Positions 17,552-27,224 are shown, counted from the first letter of the stretch. The stretch: DNA of 64,000 nt from Bryobacteraceae bacterium (GCA_041394945.1 JAWKHH010000001.1:1426001-1490000), one strand, 5' to 3'. The notes: generated by a model not told the origin, from the sequence alone. Numbers and translations are program-made.

Positions 17552-18229
17552 CGTGATGATCCGATCAGTCAGACGCCGCAGCGCTTCGCCGTCATGGCTG
17601 ATAAAAAGCACTGCCATTCCGGCCTCATTTCGCTTGATGATGAGATCGAGAATATCCCTTTTGGTGTCGCTGTCCAGATTGGCCGTCGGCTCGTCCGCGA
17701 TCAGCAGCGCCGGTGCGTTCGCCAGCGCCATCGCAAGCAGCACGCGTTGCGCTTCGCCGCCGCTGATCTGGTGAGGAAAGCGCCGCGCCAATCCGTCAAC
17801 ATGCGATAGCCGCACTTCCTCAATCAGTTTCTCGACGCGCCCTTGCAGGCATCTGCGATCCAGTTTCGTGTGCACCTGGATCACTTCACCGATCTGGTCG
17901 CCGACGCGGCAAAGCGGATCGAGCGCGCCCGGTGCGTTTTGGAACGCAAGCGCCATGCGATTGCCGCGAATTGCGCGTAGTTCGCTCTCGGGAAGCCCCA
18001 GCAGGTTCCGTCCCTCAAACCATACCTCACCGCTCGTTCGTCCGTTCGAAAAGCGCACAAGATTTAGCAGCGTGAGCGCGAGCGTGGTTTTTCCGGTCCC
18101 GCTCTCCCCCTCGATGCCGACAATTTCTCCGGACCTCACCTGCAAATTGAATCCGTGCAGCACGGCCCGCGGCGTTTCGCCCGCTGGAAAGGTCACCGTC
18201 AAATCGCGGACATCAAGTAGCGGTTGCAT
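17525..18229 (-). CDS. ABC transporter ATPase, Dpp/Opp type
   Basis: 234 aa. The Walker A is 'GESGTGKTT' (residues 41-49). The Q-loop segment is 'ALAFQNAPGALDPL', the signature 'ISGGEAQRV', the Walker B 'ALLIADEP' and the H-loop 'FISHD'. Opp/Dpp ATPases usually come as a D/F pair of ~320 aa with a C-terminal oligopeptide domain. This one is shorter and single, so it would act as a homodimer or borrow a partner. It is the last gene of the operon that starts at 22701, and its start overlaps the preceding permease gene by 17 bases. Confidence 0.88.
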   Translation of the reverse strand: MQPLLDVRDLTVTFPAGETPRAVLHGFNLQVRSGEIVGIEGESGTGKTTLALTLLNLVRFSNGRTSGEVWFEGRNLLGLPESELRAIRGNRMALAFQNAPGALDPLCRVGDQIGEVIQVHTKLDRRCLQGRVEKLIEEVRLSHVDGLARRFPHQISGGEAQRVLLAMALANAPALLIADEPTANLDSDTKRDILDLIIKRNEAGMAVLFISHDGEALRRLTDRIITLRRNSVGR

Positions 18230-19049
18230 GGAGGAACGGATTCCAGGCGCGGGCGCGGTGCCGACCCATCATCTTGCCCGCCTCCTCGCCAATGAGCTGA
18301 AGCGAGAGGCTGGTGACCGCGATCATTAACGCGCATGAACCGGCGATCGCCGGTCGCGTGCTCAGATGCGCCACCGCGCTATTCAGCATCGCGCCCCATT
18401 CGGGTAGCGGCGGCTGGGCGCCCAGGCCAAGATAGCCCAGGCCGGCGGTGACCGTTACGCCGGCACCCAAATTGAGGGCGCTCTGGATCAGGACCGGCCC
18501 GGCCGCATGCCGCAACAGATGTTGCGTAATGATCCGTCCGCCGGATACGCCGCTGGCCCGCAGGCGCAGCACGAAAGGGCTGGCGGAAGCTTGACGGACT
18601 TCACTGCGCACCAGCCGCGCGATGACGGGCGTATAAGTAATCGAAAGCGCGAACAGCGCGTTGTTAAGGCTCGGCCCGAGCAGGCTGGCCACCAGCAGCG
18701 TGAGGAGCAGATCCGGCAGTGGCATTAGCGCTTCGACGACCCAGTCAAGCCATGACCACCGGCGGCTGAATCCGGTCAGCAGCCCGACCGGAATACCAAG
18801 ACATATCGGAAGAGCCGCGCCCCAGATGGCGACGCCCATGACGTAGCGGGCTCCATACACCAGCCTCGCCAGCACATCCCGGCCCAACTCGTCCGTTCCC
18901 AGAGGGTGGCGCAGCGAAGGCCGTTCCAGCATAGCGTCGAGGTTCTGGTCAAAGGGTCCGTACGGTGTAATTAACGGCGCCAGAATCCCGGCCAACACGA
19001 TCGCCCCCAGTATGGTGCAGGCGAGAAATAAGAGTTTACCGCCGTGCAT
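18213..19049 (-). CDS. ABC permease, DppC/OppC type
   Basis: 278 aa from the ATG 19049, which overlaps the upstream permease stop by 14 bases; the frame runs further back but only as a shadow. An N-terminal span is followed by the typical OppC 'HPLGTDELGRDVLARLVYGAR' region. The permease EAA-like loop is 'VLRLRASGVSGGRIITQHLLRHA', and about six membrane segments are seen. It should form the inner-membrane channel together with the DppB-like protein encoded at 19036-20016. Confidence 0.88.
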   Translation of the reverse strand: MHGGKLLFLACTILGAIVLAGILAPLITPYGPFDQNLDAMLERPSLRHPLGTDELGRDVLARLVYGARYVMGVAIWGAALPICLGIPVGLLTGFSRRWSWLDWVVEALMPLPDLLLTLLVASLLGPSLNNALFALSITYTPVIARLVRSEVRQASASPFVLRLRASGVSGGRIITQHLLRHAAGPVLIQSALNLGAGVTVTAGLGYLGLGAQPPLPEWGAMLNSAVAHLSTRPAIAGSCALMIAVTSLSLQLIGEEAGKMMGRHRARAWNPFLHATAT

Positions 19050-20016
19050 GGTCCTCCCGAAGGCGCGGATCGGCCACGCCCGCCACGATTTCGGCGGCAA
19101 GATTCAGCAGTAAGAACCCGGCCGCGATCCAGACGCAGACGCCCTGTAACAGCGGATAGTCCCGATTCAGCACGGCCCGTGCGAGCAGTTGCCCTACGCC
19201 TCGCAGCGAAAAGGTCGCCTCTAGCAAGATGTTTCCCGCCAGCGCATAAGCCAGCACTATGGCCATTGCCGTGACGACGGCAGGCGCGGCGTTCGGTAGG
19301 ATATGGCGCGCCCAGATCCGCGGCCCCGGAACACCGAAGGCGTGCAGGGCCAGCAGGTTGATCCTCGGCAGCAGTGCCAGGATTGACTGCCGCGTCAGCC
19401 GGGCGAGATAGACGCCGAGGGACAGGCTGAGCGTGATAACTGGCAGAATCCAGCTTCGGATATCGTCCTGGCCGCCGAGCACTGGAAACCAGTTCAGGCG
19501 GTAGCTGAAGACATAAAGAAATCCGATCCCCAGGATATAGACCGGCACTGCCTGCGCTGCTGCCAAAGCCACAGTGACGGGGGCGTCGGCCCGGCGTCCG
19601 CCGACAAAGGCAAGCCACGCGCCCACTGGAAGACCGAAGAAACAGGCGACCAGGAAGGCAGAACCCGCCAGAGTTAGAGTCACGGGCGCACGTTCTGCCA
19701 GTTCCGCCCCGACTGGGACGCCGGTTTCGAGCGAAAACCCAAACTGCCCATGGGCCAGCCGCAGCAGGAAATTCTTGTATTGCGCTGGCAGTGGAGCGTC
19801 CAGATCGTAAGCCTTGCGCAGCGCAGCGACGGTGGCGGGATCGCGTAGACCGGGTCCCAGCACCGCCGTTACCGGATCACCAGGAAGCCCGCGTCCTGCG
19901 AAAAAAACGGCTGTTGCGACCAGCGCCAACAGGCCCGCCGCCCGAAGGCCCTTGCGCACCATGAAACGCGCGAGCGGCCAAAGGCTCCAGCGCACGTTAT
20001 TCACGAGTGGCCTCAC
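19036..20016 (-). CDS. ABC permease, DppB/OppB type
   Basis: 326 aa. A GTG start at 20016 overlaps the binding-protein stop by 20 bases; GTG 20004 is an alternative. The OppB hallmarks are 'GDPVTAVLGP', then 'LRKAYDLDAPLPAQY', about six membrane spans, and the ATPase-contact loop 'LLALHAFGVPGPRIWARHILPNA'. It pairs with the DppC-like permease that follows it. The substrate class is peptides, nickel or similar small ligands by family; the specific ligand is unknown. Confidence 0.88.
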   Translation of the reverse strand: MRPLVNNVRWSLWPLARFMVRKGLRAAGLLALVATAVFFAGRGLPGDPVTAVLGPGLRDPATVAALRKAYDLDAPLPAQYKNFLLRLAHGQFGFSLETGVPVGAELAERAPVTLTLAGSAFLVACFFGLPVGAWLAFVGGRRADAPVTVALAAAQAVPVYILGIGFLYVFSYRLNWFPVLGGQDDIRSWILPVITLSLSLGVYLARLTRQSILALLPRINLLALHAFGVPGPRIWARHILPNAAPAVVTAMAIVLAYALAGNILLEATFSLRGVGQLLARAVLNRDYPLLQGVCVWIAAGFLLLNLAAEIVAGVADPRLREDHARR

Positions 20017-21520
20017 GCAGCAGCAGTTCCTGCAGCGGTCCCATGGTAACGCCTCTGACGCGCGGCGCTGTCAGGAACCCGCCCTTGGCGCCGAATAGAA
20101 ACACCGCCGCCGCGTCATCCGCGAGGACCTGCTGAGCACGGTGAAGAGCCGCCTCCCTATCCTCTCCCTGTCCCGCCACCGCGGCACGCCATGCTTGGTC
20201 GAAGTCACGATTTGAGTACCGAAAAAAATTCAGAGGGCTTCCAGTCTCGAAAATGTCCCCGAGAAACAGCGAGTACGATCCGTTTCCCGCGAAGAGATCG
20301 ACGGTGAAGAATGTATACCGCTTGTCGAAGAGTCCCGATACAAAACTCGACCATTCGTATTTTCGCGGCTTGACAGGGATGCCCACCGCCTGCAGATCCG
20401 CTTGGAGAACTTCCGCCAACTGCTCGTTCCACGGCCACTCCGTCCCGTAGCTCAGTTCGAGCGGCGCGTCAGCGCGCAGATGAACGCCGCTCATTGCCAG
20501 TTCGCGCTGCGCTTCTGTCCGCGAGTACTCAATCTGCCGGATACCGGCGCTTTCCCGGAAGACCGCCGGTAGCGGCCCCGGAGCCGGCATAACCCGGCCG
20601 TGGAACAGCCGCTGGACTATTCCCTGGCGGTCAATGGCGTGCGCCAGCGCGCGCCGGAAATGTACATTCGAAAAGGGGGGGCGAGACGAATCGCCCGCAA
20701 GATATTGCAGCCCCGCCACCGGGTTCTCGAAAAGCCGGAATCCCTGCTGTGTCAGATCTTCGACATTCGCAAGCGACAGTGAGTTACTCAGCACGAGGTC
20801 GGTCTCACTTGCCTTTAGGGCAAGCACGCGCGCATTTTCGGTTGGGATGACCTGGAAAACGACCCGCGCGCTCTTCGCCTTCCCCCGCCAGTATGAATCA
20901 AATCGCGAAAGTTCGAGCTGTTTGCCACGTTCCCATCGAACGAACTGAAAAGGGCCGGTTCCCACGGGTTTCTCCTCCGGCCCTTTCTCTCCCCACCCTT
21001 CGGGAACGATACCCGGTACTACAGACAGTGTTGTCAGGAAGCCCGGTTCCGGCGAACGGAGATGCACGGCAATTTCGCGGTCGTTGAGGACCTTGACCGA
21101 TTCAACGGCGCTGAGCCATTGCCGGACCGGTGCCGCCGTTTTCGGGTCCAGAAAACGCCTGAACGAATAGGCCACATCGGCTGCCCGCAAAAGATCCCCA
21201 TTATGAAATCTCACGCCATCGCGCAGGGTGAACACATAGTCCTGTCCGTCCGGCGATTGCTTCCAGCCTTCGGACAGTGCGGGCCGCGGCTGGCGATCAT
21301 CAGGCGACAGCTCCGTCAGGTTTTCCTGAAGGTTCGCCAGAACCGACCAACTGATCGCGTCGCTGACTTTTGCGCGGTCGAGCGCTACAAGGTCGCTCGC
21401 CAATCCAACGCGCAAAGTGTCTGTCGCTCCGGCGGGCCCGCGGCAGGCCGTCATCACGGCGGCAATCATTAGTGAAAGCAGCGCGGCTTCCGGCCAGCGA
21501 TACCGTGCCGCAGACATCAT
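19997..21520 (-). CDS. Family 5 extracellular solute-binding lipoprotein (DppA/OppA-like)
   Basis: 507 aa from the ATG 21520, which overlaps the radical SAM stop (ATGA). The N-terminus is a lipoprotein-type signal ending in a lipobox-like 'VMTAC'. The SBP_bac_5 core shows 'LSEGWKQSPDGQDYVFTLRD', 'VRFHNGD', 'VGTGPFQFVRWERG' and 'NVHFRRALAHAIDRQGIV'. It should capture the substrate outside the membrane and deliver it to the two permeases. The tight coupling to a radical SAM enzyme is unusual for a nutrient importer. Confidence 0.9.
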   Translation of the reverse strand: MMSAARYRWPEAALLSLMIAAVMTACRGPAGATDTLRVGLASDLVALDRAKVSDAISWSVLANLQENLTELSPDDRQPRPALSEGWKQSPDGQDYVFTLRDGVRFHNGDLLRAADVAYSFRRFLDPKTAAPVRQWLSAVESVKVLNDREIAVHLRSPEPGFLTTLSVVPGIVPEGWGEKGPEEKPVGTGPFQFVRWERGKQLELSRFDSYWRGKAKSARVVFQVIPTENARVLALKASETDLVLSNSLSLANVEDLTQQGFRLFENPVAGLQYLAGDSSRPPFSNVHFRRALAHAIDRQGIVQRLFHGRVMPAPGPLPAVFRESAGIRQIEYSRTEAQRELAMSGVHLRADAPLELSYGTEWPWNEQLAEVLQADLQAVGIPVKPRKYEWSSFVSGLFDKRYTFFTVDLFAGNGSYSLFLGDIFETGSPLNFFRYSNRDFDQAWRAAVAGQGEDREAALHRAQQVLADDAAAVFLFGAKGGFLTAPRVRGVTMGPLQELLLREATRE

Positions 21521-22701
21521 CCCAAGACCCGCAGCGCGGGCGGCGCAGAGACACTCAGTCCGGTGGCCCAACTCAACGCGCGCTCCCACTCTTCGGATAC
21601 CCACCCGCTTCGAGCAAGCGACGAGCGGAACAACCGCGTGAACGTCATCTCGCTGATATTTCCGGCCGATCGGCGGGCATAGTCCCGGCTCGCAGCAGCC
21701 CGGAGACGACCGAGATATTCACCATCATGCGTAATCCGCGCCCAGCGCCACGTATCCTGCGGGAGAACTTGCACCTTAATGTAGAACCGTGTCCCATCCC
21801 ACGGTTGTGCGTAGGAAACGCCGTTTTGATCGCGCCGCACGCCGCCCCACCTGATCACGCCGGTCTGAAGGGCCAGCATCGTCCATCCCACCGGCAGGTC
21901 CAACATGATCTGGCACATCTCGTGGGATTGGGCATAGGCGGCAAGCCCGCGCACGACCGTGCCTAACAATTCCCGCGGATCGGCGCACATCTGCGCCACA
22001 CTTACGGAATCATTCAAATCCAGGACGGGAGCGAACGAGAAATGCCGCCCGCCATGATCCTGGAGAGTATCCATGAACGCCTCCAGATTCTGCATGTTTC
22101 CACTGTGCAGAACGCTGTTGACCACCAGTGTCGCTCCCGGCATCGCGCTGAAGCGCTCAATCGCATGCAAGGCCTTCTCAAAACTCCCGTCACCTCGCCA
22201 ACGGTCGTTATGTTCTGCCAGTCCGTCCAAGCTCACATCCAGGTAATCCAGTTGCAACCGGGAGAGCATTGCGAATTGTCGGTCCGCGAAGATGCCATTC
22301 GTCACCAGTCCGACGTGCAGCCGGTTCCGGTCCGGCCGGCCGTCCAGCATCCTGATCAGCGTCAGCGCCCGATCATCCGAAAGCGGCTCCTTGCCGACGA
22401 AGGCAAAGCGCCGTACGCCCGTATCCGCTGCATCCGCGATAGTGGCGCTCAGGCGGCTGAGTTCTGCAGACCGCGCGGTCGGCCGGTCGCTTAAGTAGCA
22501 ATAGACGCATCGCAGCGGGCACGTCATGTTCGTTTCGATGCTCAGCGTGTCCAGGGCAGCGCTGTTTCCGCGCAATTCCTCTTCCGCGCTCTGCAGCGTC
22601 ATATCGCCGCGCCATAGCGCGGCCGCGATACTGAACTCGCGGTCTTCTTCTCTTGACGGTGACGGCTTTATGAGCCCTTTGCTTCCGGCGGGTGCAGGCA
22701 T
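21517..22701 (-). CDS. Radical SAM enzyme, operon leader
   Basis: 394 aa. ATG 22701 has AGAGGAAGT just upstream. The 4Fe-4S motif CxxxCxxC is at C61, C65 and C68 ('CPLRCVYC'), after ~55 N-terminal residues. The AdoMet site 'FVGKEPLSD' replaces the usual GGEP with GKEP, and 'VTNGIF' and 'LDVSLDG' follow. There is no C-terminal Cys cluster, so no SPASM domain; a Trp/Arg-rich C-terminus ('DTWRWARI') ends the protein. It is the first gene of an operon with a peptide-type ABC transporter. The substrate is unknown; a peptide-modifying role is one possibility. Confidence 0.85.
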   Translation of the reverse strand: MPAPAGSKGLIKPSPSREEDREFSIAAALWRGDMTLQSAEEELRGNSAALDTLSIETNMTCPLRCVYCYLSDRPTARSAELSRLSATIADAADTGVRRFAFVGKEPLSDDRALTLIRMLDGRPDRNRLHVGLVTNGIFADRQFAMLSRLQLDYLDVSLDGLAEHNDRWRGDGSFEKALHAIERFSAMPGATLVVNSVLHSGNMQNLEAFMDTLQDHGGRHFSFAPVLDLNDSVSVAQMCADPRELLGTVVRGLAAYAQSHEMCQIMLDLPVGWTMLALQTGVIRWGGVRRDQNGVSYAQPWDGTRFYIKVQVLPQDTWRWARITHDGEYLGRLRAAASRDYARRSAGNISEMTFTRLFRSSLARSGWVSEEWERALSWATGLSVSAPPALRVLG

Positions 22702-22934
22702 ACTTCCTCTCTCGATAGTGATGGACGCGCTGACCTTCCCAGTTTGTCGGTCGAATGCACTTCAGGGAAAGACGCAGGCGAAGAATCCCCATCGGAAACA
22801 CCGTCCGATGCACCATCGGAGCGCCATCTGAAGCTCAGATCCGAGGTACCCCTCTGAAGCCCAACATGATCTCCCCTCTGATAGAGACTTCCGAGCGTGG
22901 CGTTTAAGCCTTTATATATCAATGGCTTGAACAA
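22702..22934 (-). CDS. Candidate small peptide ORF with SDGx repeats upstream of the radical SAM gene
   Basis: A minus-strand frame open from a TTG at 22934 and running past 22702 into the radical SAM start (stop at 22668). It contains three consecutive 12-base units encoding SDGA-SDGV-SDGD. It is the only small ORF placed where a precursor peptide would be expected. Against it are the non-ATG start, the absence of a clear ribosome-binding site and the unremarkable codon use. I list it as a weak candidate only. Confidence 0.2.
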
Positions 22935-23104
22935 GATCCAGGAGGATGCAAGAATCGATCAGCACCATGGAAAAGGCTGTACACCGCCGCCGCGCAGCCT
23001 CTTCCGCCGGAGATTCTAACGCAATAACGAGGGCGGACCGACTGTTCGAGCAGCCGGCCCGCTCACGAAATGTAAACGAACAAAGCAGCCTAAGGGAGGT
23101 CGCT

Positions 23105-23860
23105 GTGCAGGTCAACATTCCGATACTTCGGCCGGAGCGCGAAGTGGCCCGGCAATTCCAACGTAGTCTTTATGTCGAGGGTCGTCAAGTCGACGGCATC
23201 TCCTCCGCAATCTGCGTTCTGGGAACCTATTTTGATCCAGTTGAGGGTCCCAGTCCACGAATGCTCTCGAGAATGGTCCACGCTCAGGCCCTTGTCGAGA
23301 AATCTCGCACCAGCGTGCATCTGATCGCCTCCGGCGGCATCCGCGGAACCGGCGGCGCACTGGTGACCGAAGCTCAGCTGATTGACGCCTGGTTTCGCGA
23401 CCGTGGATTCGAACCGCTGCTCCGAGAGGACTTTTCCGCTGAGACAGTGGGCAACCTTTCGCTCACCTTCCTCGGCCTCATGAGGCCGCTCGGAGTGCAG
23501 AATGTGACGGTTGTCACAGATGAGTGCCATGCACCCCGGGTGGAGATGCTGGCGGTGCACATCCTGAAAGGGTTGGTAAACGTGACTGTCTCCGCGGCTC
23601 CCTGGCCGCTCTCGCCTGAGGAAGCCGACCGGCAGTTCAGGGGCGAACTCAACGGGATGCCTTTCATCGAAAGGCTCCTCGACGAGGTGACTCCCGGACA
23701 GCCGGACGAGGCCTTCGAGTGGGTATCATCTAACCACAAGTCACATCCGTACCTGGGCTGGGACATCGCGGAGGTTGTAGCGATATTGCGGGGCCGCGTC
23801 TTCGACTACGCGGTCTCCACCGGTACAAGGAAGACAGAGGTCGAGAGATTGACCGCGTAG
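23105..23860 (+). CDS. YdcF-like (DUF218) protein
   Basis: 251 aa from the GTG 23105, which has GGGAGGTC five bases upstream. An in-frame ATG at 22946 would add 53 low-complexity residues, but its AGGAGG abuts the start codon. The DUF218 core is visible: 'AICVLGTYFDP', 'HLIASGGIRGTGGALVTEAQLI', 'LLREDFSAETVGNLSLTF' and 'VVTDECHAPRV'. Family members are SanA/ElyC/YdcF-like proteins linked to envelope processes, but their chemistry is poorly defined. This copy lacks a membrane segment. It is divergent from the radical SAM operon, across an AT-rich stretch (TTTATATATC, near 22911-22920) that may hold both promoters. Confidence 0.75.
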   Translation: MQVNIPILRPEREVARQFQRSLYVEGRQVDGISSAICVLGTYFDPVEGPSPRMLSRMVHAQALVEKSRTSVHLIASGGIRGTGGALVTEAQLIDAWFRDRGFEPLLREDFSAETVGNLSLTFLGLMRPLGVQNVTVVTDECHAPRVEMLAVHILKGLVNVTVSAAPWPLSPEEADRQFRGELNGMPFIERLLDEVTPGQPDEAFEWVSSNHKSHPYLGWDIAEVVAILRGRVFDYAVSTGTRKTEVERLTA

Positions 23861-23902
23861 TCTGCAGGTTCTATCGCAGAACGATCGCCGTCGCGTCGCT
23901 AC

Positions 23903-23943
23903 GGGTCGCAACTCCGAAGTCGGAGCTGCGACCCTATTTTTTT
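23903..23943 (+). terminator. Rho-independent terminator of the YdcF-like gene
   Basis: The 8-bp arm GGGTCGCA (23903-23910) pairs with TGCGACCC (23927-23934). Across one mismatch the stem continues as CTCCGA/TCGGAG around an AG loop. Seven T residues follow at 23937-23943. It begins 43 bases after the stop codon. Confidence 0.92.
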
Positions 23944-24544
<601 letters not shown>

Positions 24545-24755
24545 GCAGACATTTCCAGTGAACCAAATCCATCGGCGTTCTGTCAACCGCCTCCCAAGGC
24601 GTGTTGCATCGTGCCGGGCCAAGCGATAGACTTAGAAATTGGGCCTGCATACAGGTTCAGAATTGAACGCTCATCCCTGAACAGGCAATGAACTCCCGCG
24701 GCGGATGCCGCACGCAGTCCAAACACCCGCAATGAGCCCAACTGTGGAGGTACAC

Positions 24756-25901
24756 TTGGCAGACGGCATGCGCCATATTTTTACGTCGGAATCGGTGACC
24801 GAAGGGCACCCCGACAAGATCTCCGACCAGATTTCTGACGCCGTGCTCGACGAGGTCCTCCGGCAGGACCCGCGCAGCCGCGTCGCCTGTGAAACCCTTG
24901 TCACCACGGGCCTCTGCGTCGTCGCCGGCGAGATCACCACTCGAGCCAAGCTCGACATCAAGACCCTCGCCCGGCAGGTGATCTGCGATATCGGCTACGA
25001 CGACGCCACCTATGGCTTCGACGGTCACACGTGCGGCATCATCGACGCCGTGCAGACCCAGTCCCCCGACATCGCCATGGGCGTCGATACCGGCGGCGCA
25101 GGCGACCAGGGGCTCATGTTCGGCTACGCCTGCAATGAGACTCCTGAACTCATGCCGCTGCCGATCATGCTTGCCCACAAGCTGGTCCGGCGGCTGAGCG
25201 ATGTCCGCCGCAACGGCAAGCTCAAGTGGCTTCGCCCCGATGGCAAGAGCCAGGTCAGCGTGGAGTACGCCGGCGGCGTTCCCAAGCGCATCGACGCCGT
25301 GGTTGTCTCCACCCAGCACGCGGAGATGGATATCGAGGCGCTGCGCCGCGAAGTCCGCAAGCACGTCATTGACCCCGTTGTGCCGAAGCGCATGGTCGAC
25401 GGCGACACCAAGTACCACATCAATCCCACCGGCCGCTTCGTGATCGGTGGTCCCCACGGCGACACCGGCCTCACCGGACGCAAGATCATCGTCGATACCT
25501 ACGGCGGAATGGGCCGTCACGGCGGCGGCGCTTTCTCCGGCAAGGACCCGACAAAGGTGGACCGCTCAGCCTGCTACATGGCGCGCCATCTCGCGAAGAA
25601 CGTCGTGGCGGCCGGCCTCGCCGCGCGCTGCGAAGTGCAGCTTGCCTACGCGATCGGCGTCGCCGAGCCCGTTTCCGTTCACGTCGACACCTTCGGCACT
25701 GGAACGGTCGAAGACGCGACGATCGTCGGGCTTCTCCGGAAGACATTTCCTCTCACGCCCAAGGGCATGATCGACTACCTCAAGCTGCGGCGCCCTGTCT
25801 ACCGCGCCACGGCGGCATTCGGCCACTTCGGCCGGACCGAGAAGACCTTCACCTGGGAAGCCACCAACAAGGCGGCGGCGCTGCGCAAAGCAGCCCGCTG
25901 A
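24756..25901 (+). CDS. metK: S-adenosylmethionine synthetase
   Basis: 381 aa from the TTG 24756, chosen because GGAGGT lies four bases upstream and the protein then begins just before the universal 'FTSESVTEGHPDK' motif. In-frame ATGs at 24705 and 24732 are alternatives. The family signatures 'GAGDQGLMFGYA' and 'GGGAFSGKDPTKVDRS' are both present. It makes AdoMet from Met and ATP in the cytoplasm. It heads a run with ahcY (24-base gap), so AdoMet synthesis and S-adenosylhomocysteine clearance are co-transcribed. An imperfect hairpin at 24643-24686 lies in its leader. Confidence 0.96.
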   Translation: MADGMRHIFTSESVTEGHPDKISDQISDAVLDEVLRQDPRSRVACETLVTTGLCVVAGEITTRAKLDIKTLARQVICDIGYDDATYGFDGHTCGIIDAVQTQSPDIAMGVDTGGAGDQGLMFGYACNETPELMPLPIMLAHKLVRRLSDVRRNGKLKWLRPDGKSQVSVEYAGGVPKRIDAVVVSTQHAEMDIEALRREVRKHVIDPVVPKRMVDGDTKYHINPTGRFVIGGPHGDTGLTGRKIIVDTYGGMGRHGGGAFSGKDPTKVDRSACYMARHLAKNVVAAGLAARCEVQLAYAIGVAEPVSVHVDTFGTGTVEDATIVGLLRKTFPLTPKGMIDYLKLRRPVYRATAAFGHFGRTEKTFTWEATNKAAALRKAAR

Positions 25902-25925
25902 CGCTCCGCGGGGAGCCGTAGAACG

Positions 25926-27194
25926 ATGGGAGCGGCCACGGTCGACTGCAACATCAAGGATCTGGCGCTCGCCGACAGCGGCAGACGGCGCATCGACTGG
26001 GCTTTCCAGTCGATGCCCGTATTACAGAACATCCGGAAGCAGTTCATCAAAGGTCAGCCGCTCGACGGCGTGCGTGTGGCGGCGTCGATGCATGTCACCA
26101 CCGAAACAGCCAACCTTCTGGTAACGCTCCGCGACGGCGGCGCCTCGGTCGCCATCGCCGCCTCGAACCCGCTCTCGACGCAGGATGACGTCGCCGCCTG
26201 CCTCGTCCGCGACTTTCGCATTTCGACCTATGCCATCCGCGGCGAGAGCAAAGAAGAATCCGCCGCGAACGCCGGCGCGGTGCTCCGGGAACAGCCGCGG
26301 GTTGTGATGGACGACGGCAGCGACCTGCACGCGCTCGTTCACACGAATCATCCGGAGCGGCTGGAAGGCGTCATTGGCGGCACCGAAGAGACCACCACGG
26401 CGCTGCTCCGCCTGCGCGCGATGGCCCGCGACCGCGCGCTCCGCTACCCGATCATCGCCGTCAATGACTCGACCACGAAGCATTTCTTCGACAATCGGTA
26501 TGGCACCGGCCAGTCGACCATCGACGGCGTGTTGCGCGCCACCAACATCCTGCTCGCGGGCATGAATGTCGTCGTCGGCGGCTACGGCTGGTGCGGCCGC
26601 GGCGTGGCCACGCGGGCGCGCGGTCTCGGCGCCAACGTCATCGTCACCGAAGTCGACCCGATCAAGGCGCTCGAGGCGCTGATGGACGGCTACCGCGTGA
26701 TGTCGATGCTCGACGCCGCCGTGATCGGCGACGTATTCATCACCGTCACCGGCAACAAGAGCGTGATCTCGAAGGAACATTTCGAGAAAATGAAAAGCGG
26801 TGCGATCTTGTGCAACTCCGGGCACTTCAACGTAGAGATCGATCTCGAGGGACTCGGCCGGATGGCGTCTTCCCGGCGACCCGTGCGCGATTTCGTCGAA
26901 GAGTACGCTCTCCGCGACGGACGCCGCATCTTCGTGCTCGGCGAGGGCCGTCTGATCAATCTCGCTTCCGCCGAAGGCCATCCGGCTTCGGTGATGGACA
27001 TGAGCTTCTCCAATCAAGCTCTCTGCGTGCAGCATCTCGTCGAGAGCCAGGGCCGGCTCGAACCGGGCGTCTACCCGGTTCCGGAGCACATCGACCGCGA
27101 AGTGGCCCGCATGAAGCTTGACTCGATGGGCGTCAAGATCGATCGTCTGACGCTCGAACAGGAACGATATCTCGGCAGTTGGCCGGAACAATAG
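25926..27194 (+). CDS. ahcY: Adenosylhomocysteinase
   Basis: 422 aa. It hydrolyses S-adenosylhomocysteine to homocysteine and adenosine, using bound NAD. The NAD-binding 'VVGGYGWCGRGVA' and the substrate-side 'TTKHFFDNRYGTGQS' are intact, and 'GHFNVEID' and 'LINLASAEGHP' are conserved. The length matches the short archaeal/Thermotoga-like form, which lacks the ~40-residue insertion of E. coli-relative and eukaryotic enzymes. A small hairpin, GCTCC-GCGG-GGAGC (25903-25916), covers the likely ribosome-binding site in the metK-ahcY gap. Confidence 0.96.
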   Translation: MGAATVDCNIKDLALADSGRRRIDWAFQSMPVLQNIRKQFIKGQPLDGVRVAASMHVTTETANLLVTLRDGGASVAIAASNPLSTQDDVAACLVRDFRISTYAIRGESKEESAANAGAVLREQPRVVMDDGSDLHALVHTNHPERLEGVIGGTEETTTALLRLRAMARDRALRYPIIAVNDSTTKHFFDNRYGTGQSTIDGVLRATNILLAGMNVVVGGYGWCGRGVATRARGLGANVIVTEVDPIKALEALMDGYRVMSMLDAAVIGDVFITVTGNKSVISKEHFEKMKSGAILCNSGHFNVEIDLEGLGRMASSRRPVRDFVEEYALRDGRRIFVLGEGRLINLASAEGHPASVMDMSFSNQALCVQHLVESQGRLEPGVYPVPEHIDREVARMKLDSMGVKIDRLTLEQERYLGSWPEQ

Positions 27195-27224
27195 CCGGCC
27201 CGCCGCCCCAGGAAAAACCCGAAA

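Noticed and set aside
24545..24755. A known SAM or SAH riboswitch upstream of metK
   Set aside because: A hairpin is present, but none of the conserved cores I know for these classes is recognisable.
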